The notes: generated by a model from the letters alone, not told the origin. Positions 6,963-14,520 are shown, counted from the stretch's first letter. The stretch: DNA of 19,158 nucleotides from CTSoil-075 sp964292325 (GCA_964292325.1 CAXYVG010000074.1:1-19158); one strand, 5' to 3'. Numbers and translations: made by a program.

Positions 6963-7853
6963 ATGTCAGAATTTATTTTAAGTTCTTGTTCGACTGCAGA
7001 CTTAACAGAAAAGCACTTCAACAGTCGTGGTATAAATTATGTTTGTTTTCATTTTATGGTAGATGGAAAAGAATATAAAGATGATCTTGGTAAGTCGATT
7101 TCATATGACGATTTTTATAAAGCAATGAGTAATGGGGCTGAGACGAAAACATCACAAGTAAATGTAGGAGAGTTTGTAGATTACTTTTCTTCGTTTCTGA
7201 AAGAAGGGAAGGATATTTTACACGTATCACTGTCTTCAGGATTATCTGGAGTATATAATTCAGCGTGTGCAGCAAAGCAACTATTGGAAGCGGAATATCC
7301 GGATCGAAAAATATACATCGTTGACTCTCTTGCGGCATCGTCTGGTTATGGTTTATTGATGGATAAACTGGCAGATCTAAGGGACGACGGATACACACTT
7401 GAACAGTTGTATGACTGGGTAGAAAATAACAAACTGAATCTACATCATTGGTTTTTTTCGACTGATTTATCTTTTTATGTTAAAGGAGGAAGAATCTCAA
7501 AGACATCTGGATTTGTTGGAACAACATTTAAAATCTGTCCATTGTTAAATATGGATGAAAATGGAAAATTAACTCCTCAACAAAAAGTAAGAGGTAAGAG
7601 ACGTGTAATTAGTTTAATTGTAGATAAAATGAAAAATCATGCTATTAAAGATCTTGAATATTCTGATAAATGTTATATATCTCATTCTGCTTTTAATACT
7701 GAAGCTCAAGAAGTCGCGAGATTAATCGAGGAATCATTTCCCAACTTGAAGAACAAGGTTGAAATAAATAATGTTGGAACTACAATAGGTTCACATACCG
7801 GTCCAGGAACTGTGGCACTCTTCTTCTGGGGAGACTCAAGAAAAAATAGATGA
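6963..7853 (+). CDS. DegV-family fatty-acid-binding protein
   Basis: 296-aa protein (297 from the ATG at 6960). I prefer the second ATG because AGAGG then has 7-nt spacing rather than 4. It shows the DegV layout: an N-terminal STADL segment, TSQVNVGEF, the conserved LSSGLSGVYNSA, then VDSLAASSGYG, GGRISKTSGFVG, and a C-terminal GTTIGSHTGPGTVALFF. In this family the two lobes bind one fatty acid molecule, and the proteins (FakB in staphylococci) hand it to the kinase FakA. No fakA is nearby. It follows a truncated TetR gene and lies between the split halves of IS1380, so it is probably chromosomal cargo carried along. It appears intact, but its original promoter was likely upstream of the lost TetR portion. 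Confidence 0.88.
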   Translation: MSEFILSSCSTADLTEKHFNSRGINYVCFHFMVDGKEYKDDLGKSISYDDFYKAMSNGAETKTSQVNVGEFVDYFSSFLKEGKDILHVSLSSGLSGVYNSACAAKQLLEAEYPDRKIYIVDSLAASSGYGLLMDKLADLRDDGYTLEQLYDWVENNKLNLHHWFFSTDLSFYVKGGRISKTSGFVGTTFKICPLLNMDENGKLTPQQKVRGKRRVISLIVDKMKNHAIKDLEYSDKCYISHSAFNTEAQEVARLIEESFPNLKNKVEINNVGTTIGSHTGPGTVALFFWGDSRKNR

Positions 7854-8329
7854 AACCTTTAAACTTCCCACTTCACATATTATTTTGCATCGATAGCTAA
7901 GCTACAACACACATAGAGTGCGTGGTTTCGATACGTCGGGACGATACCTAGAAATCCTTAGATTCCAGCACTTTGAGCGATTTATCACGTTCATTGATAC
8001 TAAGGACAAAAGTCTTTATAAAGAGATCAAAAACCGGGTGCTGGTGTCAGTAGTGATCGAGGTCGTATAAGGGGACACGTTATTACATGCTGGCAAACAA
8101 AATTAACCGTTCACCGAAGTAAAAAGAAACTAGATCCACAGCACATACTATTTTGAGTTGCAAAAAGGAAAATATCATGGACACACTGGCTTGATGATGC
8201 ATGATACCGCTCCAACTCAACGGAATTATTATGTCCTAGGGAACTATGAATACGACACCGATTATTATCGAGCTCAATGAATCTGAGGATATTCTGACGA
8301 ATAGTATCGGTGGTATAATAAAAAATAAG
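7854..8329 (+). other. Decayed, unidentified coding material between degV and IS21
   Basis: No intact gene. Two plus-strand open stretches look protein-like but are cut by stops: 7897-8070 (57 codons, including GRYLEILRFQHFERFITFID) and 8134-8277 (48 codons, including KYHGHTGLMMHDTAPTQRN and ending with TGA). Both lack start sites and lie in different frames. They may be fragments of one old gene with frameshifts, or of two. I do not recognise the family. The segment ends directly at the IS21 left end. Confidence 0.4.
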
Positions 8330-8437
8330 TGAGTACGGCGACTAGTTTCGTCCAGTAAATGCGGAATAGTCGTCCACTGAATGCGAAAGTTGTCGTCCAT
8401 TCCGCTAATTGATTGAAGAGAATAAGAAATTAATCAA

Positions 8438-8462
8438 AACAGAGCCCAATATGAGCTCTGTT
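8438..8462 (-). terminator. Bidirectional terminator at the end of the IS21 operon
   Basis: An 8-bp stem, AACAGAGC (8438-8445) and GCTCTGTT (8455-8462), has T-rich sequence after it on both strands. It lies 26 bp after the stop of the last IS21 ORF and can also block transcription entering from the left flank. Confidence 0.75.
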
Positions 8463-8487
8463 TTTCATCTTAAAATAAATTAATAGA

Positions 8488-8679
8488 TTATTCGTATTCC
8501 TTCATAGCTTGTTCAAGGAACTTAGTGGCTAAATTAACCATTTCGTCAGCCGAAGGCTGCTCTTCATCGTCTAAGTAATAGGGTAGTAGTAACGAGGATA
8601 GATTTAAGTCGACGTCTTCTGGAAGGTATCGTCGAAAATTAAAAAGAGCGATACGAGTTTCAACTTCAATCGGAATCAT
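8488..8679 (-). CDS. Small third ORF of the IS21 element, unknown function
   Basis: 63-aa acidic protein beginning MIPIEVETRIALFNF. Its ATG overlaps the istB stop in an ATGA arrangement, so it is very likely translated by coupling to istB. It lies inside the element, before the terminator at 8438-8462. Canonical IS21 members carry only istA and istB. The protein has a hydrophobic LNLSSLLLPYY stretch and a Glu-rich helical C-terminus, with no motif I recognise. It could be an accessory factor or regulator of transposition; it could also be non-functional because istB is broken upstream. Confidence 0.6.
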   Translation of the reverse strand: MIPIEVETRIALFNFRRYLPEDVDLNLSSLLLPYYLDDEEQPSADEMVNLATKFLEQAMKEYE

Positions 8680-9431
8680 TTCATGCCCTCCAAACCGTGA
8701 CGCTCTCGCATAGACACTTCGCCGTCGACTATGATTTGGTGAGAATTATGCTTGATCCGATCCAGAATCGCATCAGCTAATTGAGTGTGCTTAATTTTTT
8801 CATGCCAACCTTCCGGTGAAAATTGAGAACAGAAGATGGTGGAAGTTTGTTTTAATCGCGCTTCAATGATTTCAAAAATGTGAACACTATCCTCCAACGA
8901 CAACTCCATTAATAACCATTCATCAATGATAAGCAGTTCAATTTTCGTGTACTTTTTAATCAGTTTATGATAAGAACCATCAGCCTCATATTTCGCTAAA
9001 GCTAGCTCGTCAATTAATTCTGGAAGACGGATATACTTCACTTTTCTGAATTGACGACAGGCTTGAATACCGAAGGCATTAGCTATCCAGGTTTTCCCGT
9101 TTCCAGAAGCACCCATCAAGATAATATTCTGGTGGTTATCAATGTATCCTCCTTGTGCGAGTTTAGAAATAAGGTTTTTATCCAGATGTCGATCGGGATA
9201 GTATTCAATTCCTTCGATAGACGCATTTGGATCACTAAATGTTGCCTGATGAATTAAACGTTCTAATTAATTTGATTTACGGCGGGCAGATTCAGCGTCT
9301 ACTAACAGCTCAAATCGTTCCTCAAATCCTAAGGATTGGGTGGTTTCGTCCATTGTTTGTTGCTCATATAGGTCAGCCATTCCGCTCAAATGCATAGCCT
9401 TTAATTTTTCAAGTGTTTGTTCATTTCTCAT
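8676..9431 (-). pseudogene. istB: IstB-type AAA+ transposition helper, interrupted by a stop codon
   Basis: The ATG (9431-9429) overlaps the istA stop by one base (TAATG). Read through, the frame gives 251 codons, full IstB length. Codon 55 (plus 9267-9269) is TAA, after ESARRKSN; family members usually have a basic residue here, followed by LERLI. Beyond it are the Walker A motif GASGNGKT (107-114) and the Walker B region LLIIDEW, both intact. IstB binds ATP and target DNA and is needed for IS21 transposition, so the element is probably unable to move unless the stop is read through or a downstream start is used. The internal frame from about 9119 would lack the N-terminal domain that contacts IstA. 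Confidence 0.85.
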
Positions 9432-10984
9432 TATTTTTTACCTCCGAAGTAGGCTGCACCACGGACAAAACCATACTTGTTGTCCGTTTGCTCCTCTATA
9501 ATTGATTTTTTTGAATGATTATCCAAAGTTTTCTTTCGTTTCTTTGCACGACTGAGAATGGATTTGAGTAATGAGTTGCTGGGTTCCTTTGCGACAGACA
9601 TCAATGTATGACAGCCAGCTTCTAATTCTTCGGACGTGTATTTAGAGGCTGTATTTCTCAATGTAGCGAGTAATTTCAGGGCTTTTTTCTCGACATTATT
9701 GGAAAGAATATAGTCGACATACGCATAAGTATTTGGCCCAATATCTTCTGACCATAGTAAATTTTCTTTAGGGGTATGTGTTAAATAACGGCGGTGATTA
9801 TCCGGCATATGATCGATATTTGAAGAGTATTGCCCAATGTCGCCCCGAAGTCGTTTATGAGATGCAATTCGGTGCTCGTTGAAGTACACTTCTATTAGGT
9901 GGTCAGTTATTCTTACTTCTACTTCGTCATGGACATATTCATAGGGAACGGAATAAAACATACGCTCCACTTGAATATGATAATCTAATTGGACTTTAGA
10001 TATCCGCCATTGAGACTGTGTAAAGCGCGGGTGACGAAGGGAGCCTAAGAACGGAAGTTCTTCTTCCTGAAAGACTATATATCTGGAACCAGGTCTTTTT
10101 TGGAAAGAGTCTTGATTCAATTCTTGCGTCTTCTCAGAAATGGCTTGATTCAATTCTTTTAAACTAAAGAAGGTTTCATTACGCAAGGCGGCGCTGACTT
10201 GGCGGCTAATAAAACCGGCGTTTCCTTCAACCGAGGATTTGTCTTTTGGAGCTCTCACACGCGCAGGAACGATGGTAAAACGGTAATAGTCGCTTAATTG
10301 GCGGTACCCTTCATTCAAAGGTGGTTCTGAGTAATCCGTTTTTGTTACCCCTGTTCTCAAGTTATCCGAAACGACCGTTTCAGGTATTCCTTGAAAAAAT
10401 TCTAAGGCATGAATATGAGCCGTCAACCAGTTATCGGTTTTCATATCGTAAAACCCTTCAACATAGCTGTATTGACTGAATGGCCAAGTGGCTACGAAAA
10501 TGTAGACTTTGATGTCTTCACCATTTTCACTGTTTTTAACGGATAACGTACTGCCTGCCCAATCCACTTCTAAGATTTCACCGGGTTTGCGATGAATAGG
10601 CATGGTTAATTTGTACTTCTTGCCGTAGTGCCCATATTTTTCACAAAACGTCCGATAAGCGTAAGGCATCTTGTTTTGAATCTTTGCCTCTTGTTCGTAC
10701 TCTTTATGTAAGAGTTTGAGCGTGACATTCTTTTTGAGCAGTTCTTTATGGATATAATCCCAGTCGGGGTCGTAATACCCACGTTGATTAGCACTTTTCT
10801 CAGGGAATAGATAATCTTCCAACCAAGAATTGGTCATTTTTTCAGTAAGTTCTTCTAAGCCTTTGGCTTTTGCTTGATTCACCACCTCTCTAATTTTGTC
10901 TCTTGAATGTCCCGTACTGGAAGAGATTGTCCGTTGAGAAATCCCTTGTAGATGCATTTCAAGAATTTTATGATAATTGATCAT
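9431..10984 (-). CDS. istA: IstA-type DDE transposase of IS21 family
   Basis: 517-aa transposase. The N-terminal helix-turn-helix (residues 8-35, GISQRTISSSTGHSRDKI) is followed by the integrase-type catalytic core with Asp141 (EVDWAG), Asp207 (VVSDNLRTG) and Glu253 (KSSVEGNAG). The C-terminal part, with YYLTHTPKENL-like and YVDYIL segments, is typical of IstA. The ATG at 10984 gives the normal length. It is followed by istB with a one-base overlap. The gene is intact, but its partner istB carries a stop codon. Upstream (10985-11146) are the terminal repeats bound by the transposase. Confidence 0.93.
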   Translation of the reverse strand: MINYHKILEMHLQGISQRTISSSTGHSRDKIREVVNQAKAKGLEELTEKMTNSWLEDYLFPEKSANQRGYYDPDWDYIHKELLKKNVTLKLLHKEYEQEAKIQNKMPYAYRTFCEKYGHYGKKYKLTMPIHRKPGEILEVDWAGSTLSVKNSENGEDIKVYIFVATWPFSQYSYVEGFYDMKTDNWLTAHIHALEFFQGIPETVVSDNLRTGVTKTDYSEPPLNEGYRQLSDYYRFTIVPARVRAPKDKSSVEGNAGFISRQVSAALRNETFFSLKELNQAISEKTQELNQDSFQKRPGSRYIVFQEEELPFLGSLRHPRFTQSQWRISKVQLDYHIQVERMFYSVPYEYVHDEVEVRITDHLIEVYFNEHRIASHKRLRGDIGQYSSNIDHMPDNHRRYLTHTPKENLLWSEDIGPNTYAYVDYILSNNVEKKALKLLATLRNTASKYTSEELEAGCHTLMSVAKEPSNSLLKSILSRAKKRKKTLDNHSKKSIIEEQTDNKYGFVRGAAYFGGKK

Positions 10985-11096
10985 ACAAATAACCTACTGT
11001 AACTTATTTGTATGAAAACTCATACATAAATTAAGTATACAGAAGGTTATCAATTTGGACGATTATTTTCGCACTTGATGGACTTTTTGCCCGCAT

Positions 11097-12215
11097 TCAG
11101 TGGACGAAAGTTCCGCACTGGTGGACGATTCCTAATGCCGTATTCAAGAAGCGTGGACTATCTGTTTTATCGAAATAAAAGCCACCTTTCGCTTCTTTGA
11201 TGAAATTCTCCATTGTCCCTCGCTTGCCGTAAAGAGAGAATATGACTTCAGGTGAGACATTATCGGATAGATTAGTCACAATGAATGCGTGTTGAAAGAG
11301 GAATTCTCCTGCTTCACGGATTGATCGAATACAGACACGACGGGGTTTCGACCATGATTGTGCTTGATAAGGCATTGAAAAATACTGAACTTCCCGATCT
11401 TCCCATTTTTGGTTATCCCCGTAAAGAACGGATTGCTCAGCTAATTGACTTAACCTCCGATTGTTCTTTAATCGGACCACATACTGACTTTCATTTTCTT
11501 CACAAGACTCATACACCTCTGGTGTTGCGAAGCCGCTGTCCCCACGAACCAATATGTCAGTATTCGGTATCGATTCATTGTAGTGGTGTAACAATGGGTC
11601 GATAAAGGCTTTCACCCCTTTAGATGTGTACTGATTACCTGAACGCAGTTCAGCTTTTAAGAAATCTCCAGTCAGTCCGTCAAAGGCAACTAATGGGTGG
11701 TAGCCGTAGGTTTGATAATGTGCATTATAATCTGTTTGTTCTTGATGGCCAAAGGTATCTGAATGAGTGGAATCGAGATCAATGATTAACTCGGTGTCAT
11801 TGCGAATCAAACGCGCTTTATCAATGAGTGACTGATTTAATGATTGTAATTGACCCACATTTTCCGTGGTGAAACGATCCAGAAACCGTGAAATTGACGA
11901 TTGTGAGGCTAATTGTTTTCTGCCTAACACCATTTGAAAGACTGGATCCTGTCGTAACAGATTACCTGACGAGTCTGCCGAATAACCAGCAATCAGTTGC
12001 ATAATGAGCTGTTCTAATATCGCTAAATTATCATGCGTGTAGTAAGCACGGTTATCTTTAATGACCAGAAGTGATTTTGCCAAATCAGAAAACTTGAAGG
12101 TATCCATTACTTCTTTAACTAAGACTAAACCCGAATCACTCGATAAGCGACCACCTGTATGCGAAATGATGATGTTTGAATTGAATTTTACCTGGTTTTT
12201 GTGTAAGCTAATCAT
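11097..12215 (-). pseudogene. IS1380-family transposase, N-terminal part fused to IS21 end
   Basis: The ATG at 12215 is preceded by AAGGAG with 8-nt spacing. About 357 residues are genuine transposase; the last 15 (after SPRFL) are read from the IS21 terminal sequence to a stop at 11097. Catalytic residues visible are Asp148 (IDLDST), Asp226 (VRGDSGF) and Glu336 (GTMENF). The C-terminal ~82 residues are missing and lie at 6350-6599. Family members need a full-length protein, so activity is doubtful, although all three catalytic residues are kept. Confidence 0.9.
11146..11262. repeat. 117-bp exact direct repeat, copy 2
   Basis: Identical to 6600-6716. The first base (11146) can equally be counted as the last base of the IS21 element, so the repeat is 116-117 bp. 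Confidence 0.95.
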
Positions 12216-12370
12216 GAAGAGAACTCCTTTCTTATGGTTGGTTTAGACACCTTTACCATATCAGAATGGGGTTCTTTTTTCATCACTTAACAGGTGAAAA
12301 TGAAAAAGTAAATTTAAGCTGCCGTTAGGCAGTTGGCACATGTTTCAACGAAAAGTATGAATTATTCAGG
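11147..12370 (-). mobile_element. IS1380-family element, right part (5' end of transposase)
   Basis: It carries the start of the transposase and the outer inverted repeat TATGAATTATTCAGG (12356-12370), the exact complement of 6146-6160. About 140 bp of leader between the repeat and the ATG includes a small hairpin, CTGCC-GTTA-GGCAG (12319-12332). It is truncated by the IS21 end at 11146. Confidence 0.9.
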
Positions 12371-12416
12371 TATAAAGTGAGCTCTTAAGAAGAGATTCTT
12401 TATAGAGTCTTTTTTT
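12371..12416 (+). terminator. Right half of the split lpd terminator, including target duplication TATAA
   Basis: TATAA (12371-12375) matches 6141-6145 as the target site duplication. The right arm CTTTATAGAGTC (12398-12409) plus seven T (12410-12416) completes the hairpin whose left arm starts at 6136. A second, inner hairpin, CTCTT-AAG-AAGAG, lies in the loop. A weaker 6-bp stem (AGATTC/GAGTCT) before the T run may still terminate some transcription. Confidence 0.85.
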
Positions 12417-12436
12417 GTACCCACAATGGAAGCTAA

Positions 12437-12473
12437 AGAAGCTGATTCCGGTGGAATACCGGAATCAGCTTCT
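12437..12473. terminator. Perfect 15-bp hairpin between lspA and the IS1380 site
   Basis: The arms 12437-12451 and 12459-12473 pair perfectly over 15 bp around a 7-nt loop (AGAAGCTGATTCCGG and its complement). No real T run follows on either strand. It lies about 120 bp after lspA on the minus strand and may mark that operon's end or protect transcript ends. Confidence 0.5.
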
Positions 12474-12596
12474 GAGATAAACTGCCTGAGCACTCTTTAA
12501 TTATCCTTGATTTGGAGACTAGAGTAGCCATTTTTGCCTGCCTATCCAGCAATCCGACAGTTCATTTCCTTTTCCTTCTTCGCTGCCCCTTTCTTC

Positions 12597-13067
12597 CTAC
12601 TCCCTTTTGGACGTAGTGCCCTCTTCTTTTTCGAAAAAGAGGAGGTAGACGATCATGGTACCCACTCCGATGGTGAGGAAAACATCTGCCACGTTGAATA
12701 TCGGGAAATCAATGAAATCGAATCGGAGCATATCCACCACATAGCCGAGACGCATGCGGTCAATGAAGTTGCCCAAAGCCCCCGCCAGGATGAAGGAGAA
12801 GCTGATACCGGCCAAAATGCTCCTTTGCGGCAGGTTATGGAAGGTGTAGACCAGATACCCCACCACCAGGACGGTGATGATGAAGAAGAGGCCCATCCTC
12901 CCTTGCAATATCCCCCAGGCGGCCCCACGGTTCTGGATGTAGTACAGGGAAAAAATATTTGGGATAACTTCCAGCTCATCGTACAAGGCGAAATTCTGGA
13001 CGATTCCCCACTTCACTAGTTGATCTATGGCAATCAAAACAGCTGCCAGTAAGTAATATAAAATCAT
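12597..13067 (-). CDS. lspA: Lipoprotein signal peptidase (signal peptidase II)
   Basis: 156-aa membrane aspartyl protease that cleaves prolipoprotein signal peptides after lipid attachment. The start chosen is the ATG at 13067, with GAGAGG 7 nt upstream; the frame is open 11 codons further, but those lack a site. Four hydrophobic segments are visible. IQNRGAAWG, GNFIDR, GYVVDM (Asp112) and FNVAD (Asp128) match the conserved blocks; the last two hold the catalytic Asp pair. Its G+C content is clearly higher than that of its neighbours, suggesting separate transfer. lspA homologues occur in metal-resistance loci, for example pbrC beside the lead ATPase of Cupriavidus and lspA beside Gram-positive cad genes. 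Here it follows cadD and a deleted ATPase, which fits such a locus. Confidence 0.92.
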   Translation of the reverse strand: MILYYLLAAVLIAIDQLVKWGIVQNFALYDELEVIPNIFSLYYIQNRGAAWGILQGRMGLFFIITVLVVGYLVYTFHNLPQRSILAGISFSFILAGALGNFIDRMRLGYVVDMLRFDFIDFPIFNVADVFLTIGVGTMIVYLLFFEKEEGTTSKRE

Positions 13068-13392
13068 ACAGCAACCTCTCTTTATCAGTAATACAAGCAC
13101 TATTCATTGTAGACGACAGGAACGAGGAAGTATAGTTCTTCGTCGGAACATTATTCGCCTACTTCTTGTATATTTTCAAATCCTTTCTCTTAAAGCAATT
13201 CTAAAATCCATCCTTATAAATGCCTGTTGCTTGAGGGGAATGTTTTTCTGTTAATGGTATGTTACAGATTTGTTATAAGTTTAATATTATTGACTCAACC
13301 GCCATCATTTCGTCTATACTTATCATGATATTATTTTTTGTCAGTAGAGGAGAAGTGGAGATTGAAAAGGGAATTGTTGAAAAAGGTGAGCC
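13068..13392. other. Region between lspA and the ATPase remnant
   Basis: No intact gene. The part up to about 13260 is AT-rich upstream sequence of lspA (minus strand). From 13290 a plus-strand promoter and start signals lead into a truncated secreted-protein gene described separately. Confidence 0.45.
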
Positions 13393-13418
13393 TTAGCACA
13401 TTGGTAGTACTTTATTAG
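13290..13418 (+). pseudogene. Promoter and truncated start of a secreted or lipoprotein gene
   Basis: TTGACT (13290-13295) and TCTATA (13313-13318) are 17 bp apart. AGGAG (13348-13352) lies 9 nt before a TTG start at 13362. The frame reads 18 codons, (M)KRELLKKVSLSTLVVLY, then stops at 13416. A basic start followed by a hydrophobic run is the beginning of a signal peptide. The frame runs into the minus-strand ATPase remnant near 13408, so the gene was cut there. The parent gene is unknown. Confidence 0.4.
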
Positions 13419-13479
13419 CACAATTAGCGCAATCGATCCCATCGAGGATCCATTCGTGTTGTTTCTTGTTCTCGTCCAT
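13393..13479 (-). pseudogene. N-terminal remnant of a heavy-metal P-type ATPase
   Basis: 28-codon minus-strand frame with AAGGAG 7 nt before the ATG at 13479. It begins MDENKKQHEWILDGIDCANC, the start of a heavy-metal-binding domain with the CxxC pair at Cys17/Cys20. After KV (residue 24) the sequence no longer fits the family and soon reaches a stop. It lies 40 bp downstream of cadD copy 2 in the same direction, so the ancestral order was regulator, cadD, ATPase. All but the first ~24 codons are deleted. The start signals are intact, so a short peptide could still be made. Confidence 0.75.
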
Positions 13480-13519
13480 TGCGTCTCTCCTTATTGAATA
13501 TTAGTTTGAATGGCTTTCT

Positions 13520-14131
13520 CTATAATCCCAACAGGGTTTGAATGGTGCCATTTTCCATCATAATATAAATTCCTAATCCAATAAAAACCAGCGAGACTAT
13601 CACCCGCTGATACTTCTCGATTGTTTCTGATATCAAGGTAATTTTTGATAATCTGTAACTGATATAGCAAAGGATCGCCACAGAGATGGCGAAAACAATT
13701 AACGCTACACCAATTTCAATTCCAGCTAGTGATGTAAAGTAAGGGATATAAATACCTAGATTGTCACCACCGGAAGCCACGGTAATCAGGGCTACCGTCC
13801 AAAATAATCGGTTTCCCCCTCCTGCTTCCATTTTTTCAAGCACTTCCTCTTCATCTTCATCCTGCTCTCCCTTGAAAGTAATCCGAATTCCTAAGTACAG
13901 TGGAATCAATCCCAACAAACCAATAATCCAGTCTTCAGGAATGCGGTTTAAAACATAAGCTGCAAATAAACTGAACGCAACGAGCATTCCCGTTCCCAGG
14001 TATTGTCCCCCAACGATTCCCTTCATCTTCCCCTTCGTGCTGCTTTGAGAGAAGATAATCATGAGGATCAGGAGATAATCAATACTGGTAGAAACATAAA
14101 CCGCAAGGGCAGATATAATTGTTTGTAACAT
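13520..14131 (-). CDS. cadD: CadD-family cadmium resistance transporter (copy 2)
   Basis: 203-aa CadD-family membrane protein. The ATG at 14131 has GGGAG 7 nt upstream and begins MLQTIISALAVYVSTSIDY. It has about five membrane segments, an acidic loop (GEQDEDEEEVLE) one residue longer than in copy 1, and the same GGDNLGIYIPYF motif and C-terminus GTIQTLLGL. It lies 14 bp after the ArsR regulator, forming a regulator-cadD operon like cadX-cadD in staphylococci, and is followed by an ATPase remnant and lspA. At about 77% identity by eye with the copy at 537-1145, the two are separate acquisitions or an old duplication rather than a recent one. Confidence 0.9.
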   Translation of the reverse strand: MLQTIISALAVYVSTSIDYLLILMIIFSQSSTKGKMKGIVGGQYLGTGMLVAFSLFAAYVLNRIPEDWIIGLLGLIPLYLGIRITFKGEQDEDEEEVLEKMEAGGGNRLFWTVALITVASGGDNLGIYIPYFTSLAGIEIGVALIVFAISVAILCYISYRLSKITLISETIEKYQRVIVSLVFIGLGIYIMMENGTIQTLLGL

Positions 14132-14145
14132 AGGTGCGCTCCCAT

Positions 14146-14520
14146 CTAAGATATAAGTTGCAAGTCTTCTCCCACTCTTAAGACCGAGCGAATAAAAGTC
14201 ACTATTTCTTCGTTGGCCAGCGAATAGTAAACCATCTTCCCTTCTTGATACGATACTGTGACACCGTTTTTCTTCAAGAAGCGCAAGTGGTGAGAAGTTG
14301 ACGCCATACTGGCATTAATGATTGCGGCTAAATCGCATACGCACATCTCTTTATAAGTAGCGAGTGCATATAAAATCTTTATCCTTGAAGAATCCCCTAG
14401 ACACTTGCTCAGTACTAATAAATCCGCAAAATCTTTATCTTTCAGTTCCGTTTGAACCTGGTCAACTTTTTCTGCATGAATAATCGTCGTTTTACAAACG
14501 TCCAAATCTATATTTTTCAT
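14146..14520 (-). CDS. cadX: ArsR/SmtB-family metal-responsive repressor (CadC/CadX type)
   Basis: 124-aa winged-helix regulator. The start chosen is the ATG at 14520, with AAAGGGGTG upstream; a longer frame would start 7 codons earlier, inside that binding site. Cys9 and the MCVCD motif (Cys60, Cys62, Asp63) form the N-terminal/alpha-3 site used by CadC to sense Cd and Pb. The recognition helix is SMASTSHHLRFL. The C-terminal helix lacks the His residues of the second zinc site that cadC at 1715 keeps, so metal response may differ. It overlaps no other gene and is followed 14 bp later by cadD. A 26-bp palindrome just upstream is the likely operator, giving self-repression of the regulator-cadD operon. 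Confidence 0.88.
   Translation of the reverse strand: MKNIDLDVCKTTIIHAEKVDQVQTELKDKDFADLLVLSKCLGDSSRIKILYALATYKEMCVCDLAAIINASMASTSHHLRFLKKNGVTVSYQEGKMVYYSLANEEIVTFIRSVLRVGEDLQLIS

Larger units (their letters stand above)
8330..11146 (-). mobile_element. IS21-family insertion sequence
   Basis: The 2,817-bp element has ends TGAGTACGGC (8330-8339) and, on the other strand, TGAATACGGC (11146-11137). Inside each end lie several TCGTCC-containing repeats, for example at 8348, 8369 and 8393; such multiple terminal repeats are typical of IS21. It encodes istA, istB and a third small ORF on the minus strand. The flanks (TAAG before 8330, AGAAG after 11146) do not match, so no target duplication is visible and one flank has probably been lost or recombined. 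The right end cuts into IS1380. Confidence 0.9.

Noticed and set aside
12376..12480. Minus-strand 32-codon frame crossing the 15-bp hairpin
   Set aside because: It has no ribosome binding site and consists largely of the hairpin sequence.
12534..13019. Long plus-strand frame and a second minus frame over lspA
   Set aside because: They overlap the well-supported lspA, have low-complexity composition and no start signals; they are shadows caused by its higher G+C.
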